Source: Poriferisodalis sp022821985 (GTDB lineage Bacteria > Actinomycetota > Acidimicrobiia > Acidimicrobiales > Poriferisodalaceae). From it: a stretch of 64,000 nucleotides of DNA. Position 1 is the first letter of the stretch. Every line of letters starts with the position of its first letter. A program made the translations under genes and the position numbers. The stretch is from the NCBI RefSeq assembly GCF_965219595.1, contig NZ_OZ244781.1, positions 3,038,001 through 3,102,000 of the forward strand, written 5' to 3'. Below, in pieces: positions 27,489 through 35,938 of this stretch. The notes below the pieces were generated by a model. That model worked only from the letters and a program-made list of their open reading frames with translations. It did not search any database and was not told the origin of the DNA.

Positions 27489-27991
27489 GAGGTGGCCGGC
27501 GTCACCACCAATCCGTCGCGATGGTCCCCGGTCACCGTGTACCGGAACACATGGCCTCGCGGAGCACTGCCTGCGAGGTACATCAGCAACGGCTCAGCCA
27601 TCCATGCGTACTGGCCGGTGAGCAGATCTTCGAGTTCGCCGACGCGTACCCACTGGGCATCGAAGACGATGCCGTCGGGATCGGCGACATCCAGATCGCC
27701 GCTCCAGTGCTGGGCTTCGTGAACCTCCACTGTCAGGAACCAGCCGGGTCCGCCGCTTCCATCTGCCTCAACGATGTACAGCGGGCCGTCCCAGGCCGAT
27801 ACCTGCAGGCCAGTTTCTTCGGCTACCTCACGCGTCAATGCTCCGAGCACCGTCTCGCCCGGATCGACCACACCGCCCGGCGTGCTCCAGTCGGTGCTGC
27901 CGTTGCGCCGCCGGTTGTTGACCATGAGCACGGCATCACCATGCGCGAGGATGCCGCCGGCGACAGCCCATCGATGCACGTCAGGCGGCAT
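27485..27991 (-). CDS. NUDIX hydrolase
   Basis: A 168-residue nucleoside-diphosphate-linked hydrolase. The full Nudix box fits G40-x5-E46-x7-REVAEETGL (residues 40-62). ATG 27991 gives a product that begins right before the first beta strand of the Nudix fold (VHRWAVAGGILAHGD), although the frame stays open upstream. The substrate cannot be deduced. It is co-transcribed with dinB by an ATGA overlap, so a nucleotide-pool cleaning role is possible. Its upstream region holds a copy of the dispersed repeat. Confidence 0.93.
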   Translation of the reverse strand: MPPDVHRWAVAGGILAHGDAVLMVNNRRRNGSTDWSTPGGVVDPGETVLGALTREVAEETGLQVSAWDGPLYIVEADGSGGPGWFLTVEVHEAQHWSGDLDVADPDGIVFDAQWVRVGELEDLLTGQYAWMAEPLLMYLAGSAPRGHVFRYTVTGDHRDGLVVTPATS

Positions 27992-28011
27992 TGGCGCAGT
28001 CTGCCACGCAG

Positions 28012-28094
28012 GAGGCTGAGCCCAATGGCGAAGCCGTGGCCCGAGCGGCCCGTGAGCCCGTATCGAATGGAGACAGGGAACATGAGCGGGAAGG
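28012..28094 (+). repeat. Dispersed intergenic repeat (copy A)
   Basis: The most complete plus-strand copy, starting GAGGCTGAGCCCAATGGCGA and ending with a variant of GGGAACAAGAGCGGGAAG. It lies between the divergent nudix gene (start 27991) and the small membrane protein gene (start 28133). Inside it an ATG at 28025 with an SD-like GAGG nine to ten bases upstream opens a frame beginning MAKPWPERPVSP. That frame runs without a stop into the membrane protein. Confidence 0.92.
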
Positions 28095-28132
28095 ACAGGC
28101 GATTGACGACGCACCCGACGCCTGGCCGTACC

Positions 28133-28453
28133 ATGGCGCAGGTGAGCATGCACGACGGCGGCGACGGCATTGGGCTCACTGCGGCGCCTACCGCGCTGCC
28201 GTCGGTGCTGGCCAGGGCCTTGGCCTTCGGTGCGATTGTCGTTGCGGCTGTCTGCGGCGGCCTCGCGGGCTATGCGACGAGTGCTCTGCAGTGCAGCGGG
28301 GGATGCGTCGGCCCGGCGCTGGGCGGAACGGCGATCGGCGCCCTCGCCGCCGCTGCTGGGGTGGCTGCGCTCGCGGCCCTCGTGCTGCGCTCCATGAGCG
28401 AGTGGGCCGACCAAGCCTCGGTACAGCTCCGCAAGAAAGGAGCACGGCGTTGA
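28133..28453 (+). CDS. Small membrane protein upstream of the two-component operon
   Basis: I do not recognise this 106-residue protein. It has two long hydrophobic segments (about residues 22-48 and 57-82) separated by a loop with two cysteines (LQCSGGCVG), and a basic C-terminal tail. The ATG at 28133 is the simplest start. The same frame is open back to an ATG at 28025 inside the dispersed repeat, which would add 36 residues. Its stop overlaps the TTG start of the response regulator, so it is probably part of that operon and could be a membrane modulator of the kinase. Confidence 0.65.
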   Translation: MAQVSMHDGGDGIGLTAAPTALPSVLARALAFGAIVVAAVCGGLAGYATSALQCSGGCVGPALGGTAIGALAAAAGVAALAALVLRSMSEWADQASVQLRKKGARR

Positions 28454-29130
28454 CCACCAACGTCCTCGCAGTCGAAGACGACGAACGGATCCGCACAGCG
28501 CTGCGCCTCGCACTGGAGGACGAAGGCTGGCAGGTCAGCGAGGCCGAGTCGTGCGAGGAGGCCCTCGAGCGATTCACACCCGAGAGCACCGATGTCGTGC
28601 TCGTCGACATCATGCTGCCCGGTCTCGACGGGTTCGAGCTGTGCCGCTCCATCAGGCGGATCAGCCATGTGCCGATCATCATGGTGACCGCTCGCGACGA
28701 CACCCACGATGTCGTTGCAGGACTCGAGGCCGGAGCCGACGACTACCTCACCAAGCCCTTCGCCCCGAAGGAGTTGTCGGCGCGCATCAGGGCCCTGCTG
28801 CGGCGCAGCCGGACCGTGGACGGCAGTGGTCTGCCACGAACCGTCGGCGACCTCGATATCTACCCCGACGAGGGCGTCGTGACGAAGAGCGGCGACGAGT
28901 TGCACCTGACCAAGACGGAGTTCCGGCTGCTCTGCGAACTGTCCGACAATCCCGGCAAGGTGATGAGTCGCGAGCAGCTGCTCGAACGAGTCTGGGGCTA
29001 CGACTACTTCGGCGACGGTCGGCTGGTGGATGTGCATGTCCGCCGGCTGCGCCTCAAGATCGAGGACGATCCAGCCAGCCCGCGCTACGTCGCAACAGCT
29101 CGCGGCCTGGGTTACAAGCTCAGAGGCTGA
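28450..29130 (+). CDS. OmpR/PhoB-family response regulator (MtrA-like)
   Basis: A 226-residue regulator. The receiver domain has the acidic pocket VEDDE, phospho-acceptor Asp53 in LVDIMLPGLDG, and the switch Thr and Lys in MVTARDD and TKPF. The winged-helix domain has TKTEFRLLCEL and a recognition helix near VDVHVRRLRLKIEDD. It starts with TTG at 28450, ten bases after AAGGAG and overlapping the upstream stop. It is followed by a histidine kinase and a GerMN lipoprotein, the same layout as mtrA-mtrB-lpqB, so an MtrA-like role in envelope and division control is inferred. The final codons lie in a repeat copy. Confidence 0.93.
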   Translation: MTTNVLAVEDDERIRTALRLALEDEGWQVSEAESCEEALERFTPESTDVVLVDIMLPGLDGFELCRSIRRISHVPIIMVTARDDTHDVVAGLEAGADDYLTKPFAPKELSARIRALLRRSRTVDGSGLPRTVGDLDIYPDEGVVTKSGDELHLTKTEFRLLCELSDNPGKVMSREQLLERVWGYDYFGDGRLVDVHVRRLRLKIEDDPASPRYVATARGLGYKLRG

Positions 29131-29200
29131 GCCGAATGGCGAAGCCGTGGCCCGTGAGCCCGTATCGAATGAAGACGGGGAACAAGAGCGGGAAGCAATG
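29123..29200 (+). repeat. Dispersed intergenic repeat (copy B)
   Basis: This copy sits between the response regulator and the kinase gene, and its opening bases GAGGCTGAGCC supply the regulator's stop codon. It lacks nine bases present in the other copies, a loss of one of two direct GGCCCG units that probably arose by slippage. Its ATG at 29136 opens a 37-residue frame starting MAKPWPVSPYRMKTG that ends at 29249, one base before the kinase ATG. A second short frame (29198-29254, 18 residues) overlaps that ATG as ATGA. Confidence 0.92.
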
Positions 29201-29250
29201 GCCGCCACGACGGAAGACCTGCCAATCCGCGTGCCCCTTGAGGACGTGAC

Positions 29251-30666
29251 ATGAGGCTGCGCTGGCCGCGGCCCCTGCGCCGGTTGCCGCTTCGCGCTCG
29301 CGTCGTCGGTGCGTTCACTCTGGGAGCGTTGCTGGCGGCGTTCCTGCTCGTGGTGATGACCTACAGCCTCTCCCGAGGCTCAATGCTGGGTCTGCGCCAA
29401 GACTCCTCTGAGGCTCAGTTCTTCGCAAACGCCACCCAGGTGCAGGGCTCGCTGCGCGCAGAGAGTCCTGACTTCGCGGTGCTGCTCGAATCGCTCCCGA
29501 GCCTCAGCGGCAGCCGTTCCATTGTCCGAACCGGGCCCGACATCTGGCGGTCGCCGTCCCTCGTGCCCAGCGACCTTCCTGATGAGCTCGTGGAGGCAGT
29601 CGAGCGATCCGATCAGGCCCACGCGATGCGGTACCGGCTCGACGGTGTCCCCCAGCTCGCGTTGGGTTTGCGGCTGCGCCCGGCTGCGGTATCGCAGCTC
29701 AGCGAGACGCTCTACTTCGAGGTCGTCCCCCTCTCCGAGATCGAGGCCACGCTTGCCAGCTTGCGCCTGATTCTGGGTGTCGGAGCGGCCCTGACGGTGC
29801 TGATCGGTGTTGCCGTCGGGGCCTGGGCCGGCGGGCGACTGCTGCGGCCGCTCGCAACCGTGTCCGACGCTGCGAACTCGATCGCGCACGGTCGATTCGA
29901 CACGCGAGTTGAACGCAGCGACGATCCTGACCTCGCCGTGATCGTCGAGTCGTTCAACGACATGGCCGACGCCATGGAGCGCCGCATTGCACGCGACGCG
30001 AGATTCGCGTCCGATGTGAGCCATGAGCTGCGATCGCCGCTGCAGACCCTGCGAAGTTCGATCGACTATCTGAACGGCCACCGCGATGAGCTGTCCGCTC
30101 AAGGAGCAACGGCACTGGACCTGCTCGCAGCCGAAGTCGACAGATTCCAGCAGCTCGTGCAGGACCTCTTGGAGATCTCCCGACCCGACGCCGACGGATC
30201 GGTCTTCGAGCGCGGTCTCGTCAACATCACAGAGCTGGTCCAGCATCGCGTCGGCACACTCGGGCCCGATGTAGAGATGAACATCAGCGCTGCTGCCACG
30301 GATGCTGTGGTGATCGGCGACAAGCGAGGGCTCGCACAGGTCTTTGACAACCTGCTCCGCAATGCCGAAAAGCACGGAGGCGGTGTCACCCGGGTGGGGA
30401 TTTCACGGCCCGGCAACCTGGTGCGTGTCGCCGTCGAGGACGACGGGCCGGGCGTCACGCCCTCCGAGCGTGATCTGGTTTTTGAGCGCTTTACACGCGG
30501 CACCGCGGCGCGCAAGCGAGGCGCGGGCACTGGTGCCGGTCTCGGTCTGGCCCTGGTGTACGAGCACACCCGGCGTCACGGCGGCTCAGTGCGTGTCGAG
30601 TCACGACCTGACGGCGAGCGCGGCGCCCGCTTCGTGGTCGAGCTTCCCATTGCGGGGCACCGGTGA
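29251..30666 (+). CDS. Sensor histidine kinase (MtrB-like)
   Basis: A 471-residue membrane kinase. The first membrane span is at about 18-38 and an extracytoplasmic sensor of about 130 residues follows. The second span is at about 172-192, then a HAMP domain. The HisKA domain has phospho-acceptor His258 in SDVSHELRSPL. The HATPase domain has the N-box DNLLRNAEKH, G1 VEDDGPGV, F-box FERFTRG and G2 GAGLGLALV. It is probably the partner of the regulator at 28450. Its stop overlaps the lipoprotein start as GTGA. Confidence 0.94.
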   Translation: MRLRWPRPLRRLPLRARVVGAFTLGALLAAFLLVVMTYSLSRGSMLGLRQDSSEAQFFANATQVQGSLRAESPDFAVLLESLPSLSGSRSIVRTGPDIWRSPSLVPSDLPDELVEAVERSDQAHAMRYRLDGVPQLALGLRLRPAAVSQLSETLYFEVVPLSEIEATLASLRLILGVGAALTVLIGVAVGAWAGGRLLRPLATVSDAANSIAHGRFDTRVERSDDPDLAVIVESFNDMADAMERRIARDARFASDVSHELRSPLQTLRSSIDYLNGHRDELSAQGATALDLLAAEVDRFQQLVQDLLEISRPDADGSVFERGLVNITELVQHRVGTLGPDVEMNISAAATDAVVIGDKRGLAQVFDNLLRNAEKHGGGVTRVGISRPGNLVRVAVEDDGPGVTPSERDLVFERFTRGTAARKRGAGTGAGLGLALVYEHTRRHGGSVRVESRPDGERGARFVVELPIAGHR

Positions 30667-31328
30667 GACGGCCCCGTTGCAAGCGGAGCAGGCGCATGCC
30701 CAGGAGGCCCGTGCTGAGGCGCGTCTGCGCGCCGATGATGTGCGCGCTCGCGGCCGCTGCGTGCGGTCTGCCCACCGATGAAGCTCCCACTCACATCGAA
30801 GTGCCGGCAGGCGTGTTTCCCGACCGGAACGAACCGGTGGTCGGTGCGGAACCCGACACGCCCACGACGTCCTTGCACGCTGTCTATTTCCTGCGTGACG
30901 GATTGCTCGTGGAGCTACAGCGGCCCCTCGCTGCGCCTGTCTTCCTCGATGCTCCGCTCAACAACCTGTTGGCTGGTCCGACACCGACCGAAGCCGAGAA
31001 CGGCCTGGAATCAGCGATCCCGGCTGGCACCGAAGTCGTGGACGTGCAACTCCTGCGCAACAACGTCGTGTCGATCCACCTCAACGAGGTCTTCTTCGAA
31101 GTAGAGGGAGCGCAGCGAGTACGCGCAGTGGCGCAGCTCGTGCTCACCGCCTCGGCGCTCGCACGTGACAGCCAGGGCGTGTTGTTCTTTCTCGACGGGG
31201 TGGCACAATCGCTTCCCGACGGCGCCGGCACGATTGCGCAAGTGCGGCCAGGTGAACTGCCCCGCGTGCTGCGGGTTGACGACTTCAGCGAGCTGATGCC
31301 GCTGACCCCGCTGCGCTCAGTTTCCTAA
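30663..31328 (+). CDS. GerMN-domain lipoprotein (LpqB-like)
   Basis: A 221-residue predicted lipoprotein: basic N-terminus, hydrophobic core and lipobox AAAACG with Cys34 as the lipidation site. The rest is a GerMN domain (LHAVYFLRDGLLVELQRPL, LLAGPTPTEAENGLESAIP, then a conserved LNEVFF segment). In actinobacteria LpqB has this domain plus a C-terminal propeller and interacts with MtrB. Here only the GerMN part is present. The GTG start overlaps the kinase stop. The end overlaps the convergent trkH stop by four bases. Confidence 0.88.
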   Translation: MRRPRCKRSRRMPRRPVLRRVCAPMMCALAAAACGLPTDEAPTHIEVPAGVFPDRNEPVVGAEPDTPTTSLHAVYFLRDGLLVELQRPLAAPVFLDAPLNNLLAGPTPTEAENGLESAIPAGTEVVDVQLLRNNVVSIHLNEVFFEVEGAQRVRAVAQLVLTASALARDSQGVLFFLDGVAQSLPDGAGTIAQVRPGELPRVLRVDDFSELMPLTPLRSVS

Positions 31329-32866
31329 CGAACCGGTCGGCGTGTGAGCCGGCGGGGTCCGCGTGTGGCCGTCAGTCGCTGGTAGCGCGAGCGGGTGCCG
31401 ACACGCACCGCTGCCACGAACATCAGCATCGTGGGGAACACCTCGAGCCGGCCGAACAGCATGAGCACCATCATCACCGGCCGCGATGCACGTTCGAACG
31501 CAAGCGCTGAACTGGTCGGCCCGGCCTCGCCCAGCGCGGGGCCCACCGTGCCGATGGCGGAAACGGCACCGGAGAATCCCGTCTCGAGATCGTTGCCCAG
31601 GGCAGTCATCAGTACGCCGCCCGCCAGAGCAAGGCCCAGATACAGCAGCACAAAGCCCAGAGCCCGGGCCGCGACGTCCTCGGCCACGGTGGTGTCGCCA
31701 AGGCGCATCGGCAGCACAGCCCTGCGGTGGCGAGCGCGGATGACCTCCCGGATCGCGTAGCGGGCCACGATTTGCAGCCGCAGCACTTTGATGCCGCCCG
31801 CGGTCGAGCCTGTCATGCCGCCGATCACGAACAGGGCCAGCAGCACCAGTTGCGCCGAGGGTGTCCAGAATTGCTCGTGCGCATAATCAGTGAGGCCGTA
31901 GCCAGTATTCGACCCCAGCGAGGCTGCGTAGAACGCCGCCTCCCGGAGGTTGTCGCCGAGACTGAGCTTGCCTGAATTCAGCACCAGCAGGGCAATGGCG
32001 GCACCGCCGATGAGCGCTAGATACCAGCGCAACTCCGAATAGCTCCGGCGCTGTGACTTGGTGCGCGTGATCACGTGCCAATGGATCGAGAAGCTCGCGC
32101 CGCAGGTGATCATGCCGACGATGAGCACCAACTCGACAGCCACCGAGTCGAAGAAGGCAATCGATGCCGAGTGCGTCGAGAAGCCTCCGGTTGCCACGGT
32201 GGTGAATGCATGCGTTACCGCGTCGAACAGGCTGGTTCCCGCTGCCAGCAGGGCGAGCGCCACCGCCAGCGTGAACGCCCCGTACAGCATCCACAGCCGG
32301 CGGGCCGTGGCGGCGATCCGCGGCGTGAAGCGATCAGCTGTCGGGCCGGGTGCCTCGTTGGCGATCAGTTCCAAGCCGCCCACCTTCAGTGCGGGCAGCA
32401 CGCTCACTGCAAGCACGATCAAGCCCATGCCGCCGAACCATTGAGTCAGGCTGCGGAAGAAGAGGACGCCGTGGGGAACCCCGTCGATGTCAGCCAGGAT
32501 CGTGGCGCCGGTGCAGGTGAATCCGGAAATGGACTCGAACAGCGCGTTGTCGGCCTCGCCCCATCCGATCACGCCGCTGAACAGGTACGGCATCGTGCCG
32601 GCTATCGAGACTGCCAGCCATGCCCATGCCACCGAGGCAAACGCCAGCGGGGAATCTGCCCGATCCGACGCCGTAGTGCTGCGGTTCATGGCGCTGCCCA
32701 CGCCTGCGGTGATTGCTGCCGAAGTTCCCAGCGCGAGCGCACCTCCGCCGCCGTCGATGAGCGCGACCACGGCGGAGAGCGCCATACCGATCCCCACGAA
32801 CATCAGTGCCACCCCACTGATGTGCACGGGGGTGGATTCGAAGCGTCGTTGCCCCAGCCCGCTCAT
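31325..32866 (-). CDS. trkH: TrkH-family potassium transporter subunit, canonical filter
   Basis: A 513-residue membrane protein of the Trk/Ktr/HKT superfamily with four M1-P-M2 repeats. The pore loops carry the conserved filter glycines: SGFTCTGATI, TTVATGGFST, LGSNTGYGLT and IGTVGPALGE. It takes up K+ together with a cytoplasmic TrkA ring. ATG 32866 overlaps the stop of the neighbouring trkH-like gene as ATGA, and the frame upstream of it is not conserved. It forms an operon trkA, trkH-like, trkH on the minus strand. Confidence 0.94.
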   Translation of the reverse strand: MSGLGQRRFESTPVHISGVALMFVGIGMALSAVVALIDGGGGALALGTSAAITAGVGSAMNRSTTASDRADSPLAFASVAWAWLAVSIAGTMPYLFSGVIGWGEADNALFESISGFTCTGATILADIDGVPHGVLFFRSLTQWFGGMGLIVLAVSVLPALKVGGLELIANEAPGPTADRFTPRIAATARRLWMLYGAFTLAVALALLAAGTSLFDAVTHAFTTVATGGFSTHSASIAFFDSVAVELVLIVGMITCGASFSIHWHVITRTKSQRRSYSELRWYLALIGGAAIALLVLNSGKLSLGDNLREAAFYAASLGSNTGYGLTDYAHEQFWTPSAQLVLLALFVIGGMTGSTAGGIKVLRLQIVARYAIREVIRARHRRAVLPMRLGDTTVAEDVAARALGFVLLYLGLALAGGVLMTALGNDLETGFSGAVSAIGTVGPALGEAGPTSSALAFERASRPVMMVLMLFGRLEVFPTMLMFVAAVRVGTRSRYQRLTATRGPRRLTRRPVR

Positions 32867-34539
32867 CGCACTCTCACTCCGTGAGGCCTGCGCCGACGCC
32901 ACTGCCCATGTCGAACTGCAGCCACCGCCGGATAGGCAGCGACGCTCAGCGCCACAGCCGCGGCGGTCACCGACATGCGCCCGCACATCATGAGCAGCCC
33001 GGCCGTGATGCGACCCAGCCAGTTGACCGCGTCGAGGTGGCCGGTCGATCCCTCGACGGCCAGGTGCCCGGTCGAGTCCGCGGCGGCCATCGCAGGCCCG
33101 ACGTTCGACAGCGTGGACACGGCGTAGGTCAGCGCATCGACGATGTTCAGCCCGCTGGCGCCCAGAACGATGGAGGCAGGGATGATCAGCAGCGCTGCCA
33201 GCAGCAGCTCGCCGGTGATGCGGCCGATCGTCGTTTCGGAGATGGTCGAACGGCCCAGGCGCAGCCGTTCGGTGAGCGACGGGTAGATGGCTCGACGCAG
33301 TTCCCGTCCGATGAAAGACGCCAGTGTCAGCAGTCGCACCACCTTGAATCCGCCGGCCATCGACGCGCTCATGCCGCCGATCAGCATGAGGACCATCAGG
33401 ACCGCCTGGCTGCCGATCGACAGCTCAACGAGCGATGTGGTCTGGAAGCCGGTGGTCGAGATCACCGACACCACCGCAAACAACGACTCACGGATGTGTT
33501 CGCCGCCGAAGATGTGCGTCCAGCCGACGCCGTCGCGTGGCAACAGCGCCACCGCCACCGTGGCGAAGATGATCAGCGTGATGTACAGCCGGAATTCGTA
33601 GCTGCGAATGAACCGGGCCGGGTCACGGCGCCGGATCGCCAGGAACATGAGCGGCAGGCTCACACCTCCAGCCGCCATGCCGAAGATCGCCACCCATTCG
33701 ATGGCTGCCGAGTCGAACGCGCCTAGGGAGGCCGCCTGCGTGGAGAAGCCGCCTGTCGAGGCCGTGGTCAGCGCATGCAGCCCGCTCTGCAGCAGCGGCA
33801 TGCCGGCGAGTGCAAATCCGATCGCAACCAACACCGTGAGCGCGCCGTACAGCAGCAGGAGGCGACCCATCGTGCCGGCGCTGCGGGGAGCCAGCCTGCG
33901 AGCCGACCGGGTCGCCACTCCGCCGTCCGTGTCCAAGCCGCCGACGCCGAGATGGGGCAGCACGCGGACGAGCACCACGATGAATGCTGCCCCGCCCAGC
34001 CACTGCCCCACTGCTCGCAGTGCCAGCATCCCGCCGCCGAGGTCGGATCCTGCAATGGTGGTGCTGTTGGTGCCGGTGACCGTCGCCGCTGCTTCGGCAA
34101 ATGCGGTTGCCAACGCACCGGGCTCCACTGCGCCGGTCGCGAGATGCGCAACGGCAACGGCGGCCACCGCTGCAGATGATCCGAGCACCAGTGCCGTCAA
34201 GGTCTGGCGCTCGGTGATGCGCCGCTCGAACCGGCACAGGCGCAACAGTCCCAGGGCGAACACCGCGACGGCAGCGCCGGCAAGCAGCAGCGGGACGGCA
34301 TCTGTGCCGGACTCGCCGCTCGCAGCAACCCGTCCCCCGAACAGCCAGTCGAATACCGCGCACATCGCAAACACCGGCGAGGCTGCGGCCAGCACTACCA
34401 AAGCCGTGATGGCAAGTGTCGACTCGTACGGTCCGCGTGCCCACCTGTGCAGCAGGCCGTCGGCGCCTCGCACCGCTCGCACCACCAAACGGCGAAGCCT
34501 CTCGCGCTCCCGAGCCCGGCGTGCCGGACGGGGTGTCAC
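32863..34539 (-). CDS. Second TrkH-like subunit with altered first pore loop
   Basis: A 558-residue paralogue of the downstream TrkH with an extra N-terminal basic region and several additional hydrophobic segments. Pore loops 2-4 are recognisable (TTASTGGFSTQ, VISTTGFQTT, TLSNVGPAMA). The first loop reads AAATVTGTNSTTI, so by alignment with its neighbour the filter glycine is replaced by Asn. It overlaps trkA at its start and the next trkH at its end (4 bases each), so all three are translationally coupled. It may pair with the other TrkH or have a different ion preference; this is inference. Confidence 0.88.
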   Translation of the reverse strand: MTPRPARRARERERLRRLVVRAVRGADGLLHRWARGPYESTLAITALVVLAAASPVFAMCAVFDWLFGGRVAASGESGTDAVPLLLAGAAVAVFALGLLRLCRFERRITERQTLTALVLGSSAAVAAVAVAHLATGAVEPGALATAFAEAAATVTGTNSTTIAGSDLGGGMLALRAVGQWLGGAAFIVVLVRVLPHLGVGGLDTDGGVATRSARRLAPRSAGTMGRLLLLYGALTVLVAIGFALAGMPLLQSGLHALTTASTGGFSTQAASLGAFDSAAIEWVAIFGMAAGGVSLPLMFLAIRRRDPARFIRSYEFRLYITLIIFATVAVALLPRDGVGWTHIFGGEHIRESLFAVVSVISTTGFQTTSLVELSIGSQAVLMVLMLIGGMSASMAGGFKVVRLLTLASFIGRELRRAIYPSLTERLRLGRSTISETTIGRITGELLLAALLIIPASIVLGASGLNIVDALTYAVSTLSNVGPAMAAADSTGHLAVEGSTGHLDAVNWLGRITAGLLMMCGRMSVTAAAVALSVAAYPAVAAVRHGQWRRRRPHGVRVR

Positions 34540-35879
34540 CGAAAGGCCTGCTTGACCTCGTCCACGCAGTCAGGCGTCACAAAGGCGACCACGTGGTCCC
34601 GCGCCCTCAGCTCGCTCCGGCCCCGGGCAATGCGGGCCTTGCCGTCCCGCACGATCGCTGCGAGCAGCATCTGGCCAGGAAGGTGAAGTTCGCGCACGAA
34701 CGAGCCGTCGGCGCTTGAACCCGCACCCACTTCGAATTCGAGTACTTCGACGTCGCCTTCGAGGAAGGTCGCCACGGCAGTGACGTCTCCCCGCACCATC
34801 CGCAGGACCATGTTGGCGCTGGCCGTGCGGGGTGACAGCGCCGCGTCGATGCCCACCTGCTCCAGCAACGGCAGCAAGGACAGGCGATGCACGACGGCGA
34901 TGGTCTCGGTAGCCCCTTCAGACTTGGCATACAGGCAGGCCAGGACGTTGGCATCGTCTTCTCCGGTCACGGCCACCACAGCGTCGAAGGTGCCGACGCC
35001 CTCGCGCGCGAGCACGTCGATATCGGTGATGTCGCCATGCAGCACGAGTGCGCCGGCGTGGCGTTCGCTCAGCTCGAGACAGCGTTCGTGGTGCTGCTCG
35101 ATGATGACGACTTCAATGTGACGCTCGAGCAGCCGACCGGCCAGCACGCCGGCCGTGCGCCCCCCGCCCAGGATCATGACGCGGCGCACGTCTGAGCGGC
35201 TCAGCCCCATGATCTCCATGAGCTCACGTCGCCCCTGGCGCCGGCACACCACTCTGAGCAAGTCGTGCGGCTGCAGCGTGGTTTCGCGGCGCATGACGGT
35301 GACCTCGCCGTCGCGCGACAGTGCGCCGAAGATGAAGTCCCATTCCGGCTCGTAGTACGCGCCGATCTCGGCCATGGTCTTGCCGACCAGCGGGGCATCT
35401 TCCGCCAGGCGTGCGCCCACCACCAGCACTTCGCCGTTCGCGAGCTCGTTGATGTCGGACACGCCGTGGTACACGAGCAAGTCCATGATGGCGTCGGCGG
35501 TCTGCTCATCGGGGTCGAGCACCAGGTCGACGCCGATTGCGTTTCGCAGGCTGCGACCCGGCGCGCCGCGCAAGTCGCCGTCCTGCAGCCGTGCGACGGT
35601 CGCTGGCACGCCTGCCTGCTTCGCCTGCATGCACACGAGCAGGTTGACCTCGTCGGAATCGGTGACGGCCACTACGACCTCAGCGCGTTCGAGGCCGGCT
35701 TCTGCCAGCACGCTGGGGTTGGTGCCGCTCCCGTTCACGGTGAGCAGGTCGACCTCGGAGGCCAGCGCGTCGAGACGCCGCGAGTGCTGGTCGATGACGA
35801 TGACGTCGTTGCCCTCACGGCTGAGGCGTCCGGCGATGTAGCTTCCGACCTCGCCGGCCCCCACCACGAGAATCCTCAC
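34536..35879 (-). CDS. trkA: Trk potassium uptake regulatory subunit TrkA
   Basis: A cytoplasmic 447-residue protein with two tandem RCK units. Each has a Rossmann NAD-binding half (ILVVGAGEVGSYIAG at the N-terminus, VMILGGGRTAGVLAG in the middle) and a TrkA-C half. Acidic nucleotide-binding residues follow beta-2 (VIVIDQHS and VVIIEQHH). It gates the TrkH channels. The GTG at 35879 starts the first Rossmann strand directly. The longer frame from 35957 would run into the divergent glpK gene. The 59 bases between the two starts must contain both promoters. Confidence 0.94.
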   Translation of the reverse strand: MRILVVGAGEVGSYIAGRLSREGNDVIVIDQHSRRLDALASEVDLLTVNGSGTNPSVLAEAGLERAEVVVAVTDSDEVNLLVCMQAKQAGVPATVARLQDGDLRGAPGRSLRNAIGVDLVLDPDEQTADAIMDLLVYHGVSDINELANGEVLVVGARLAEDAPLVGKTMAEIGAYYEPEWDFIFGALSRDGEVTVMRRETTLQPHDLLRVVCRRQGRRELMEIMGLSRSDVRRVMILGGGRTAGVLAGRLLERHIEVVIIEQHHERCLELSERHAGALVLHGDITDIDVLAREGVGTFDAVVAVTGEDDANVLACLYAKSEGATETIAVVHRLSLLPLLEQVGIDAALSPRTASANMVLRMVRGDVTAVATFLEGDVEVLEFEVGAGSSADGSFVRELHLPGQMLLAAIVRDGKARIARGRSELRARDHVVAFVTPDCVDEVKQAFR

Positions 35880-35938
35880 AATGGGCGACCCTACTTCGGG
35901 CCACTGGAAAGCGAAGTCATCATGACGCGGGAGGCGCC

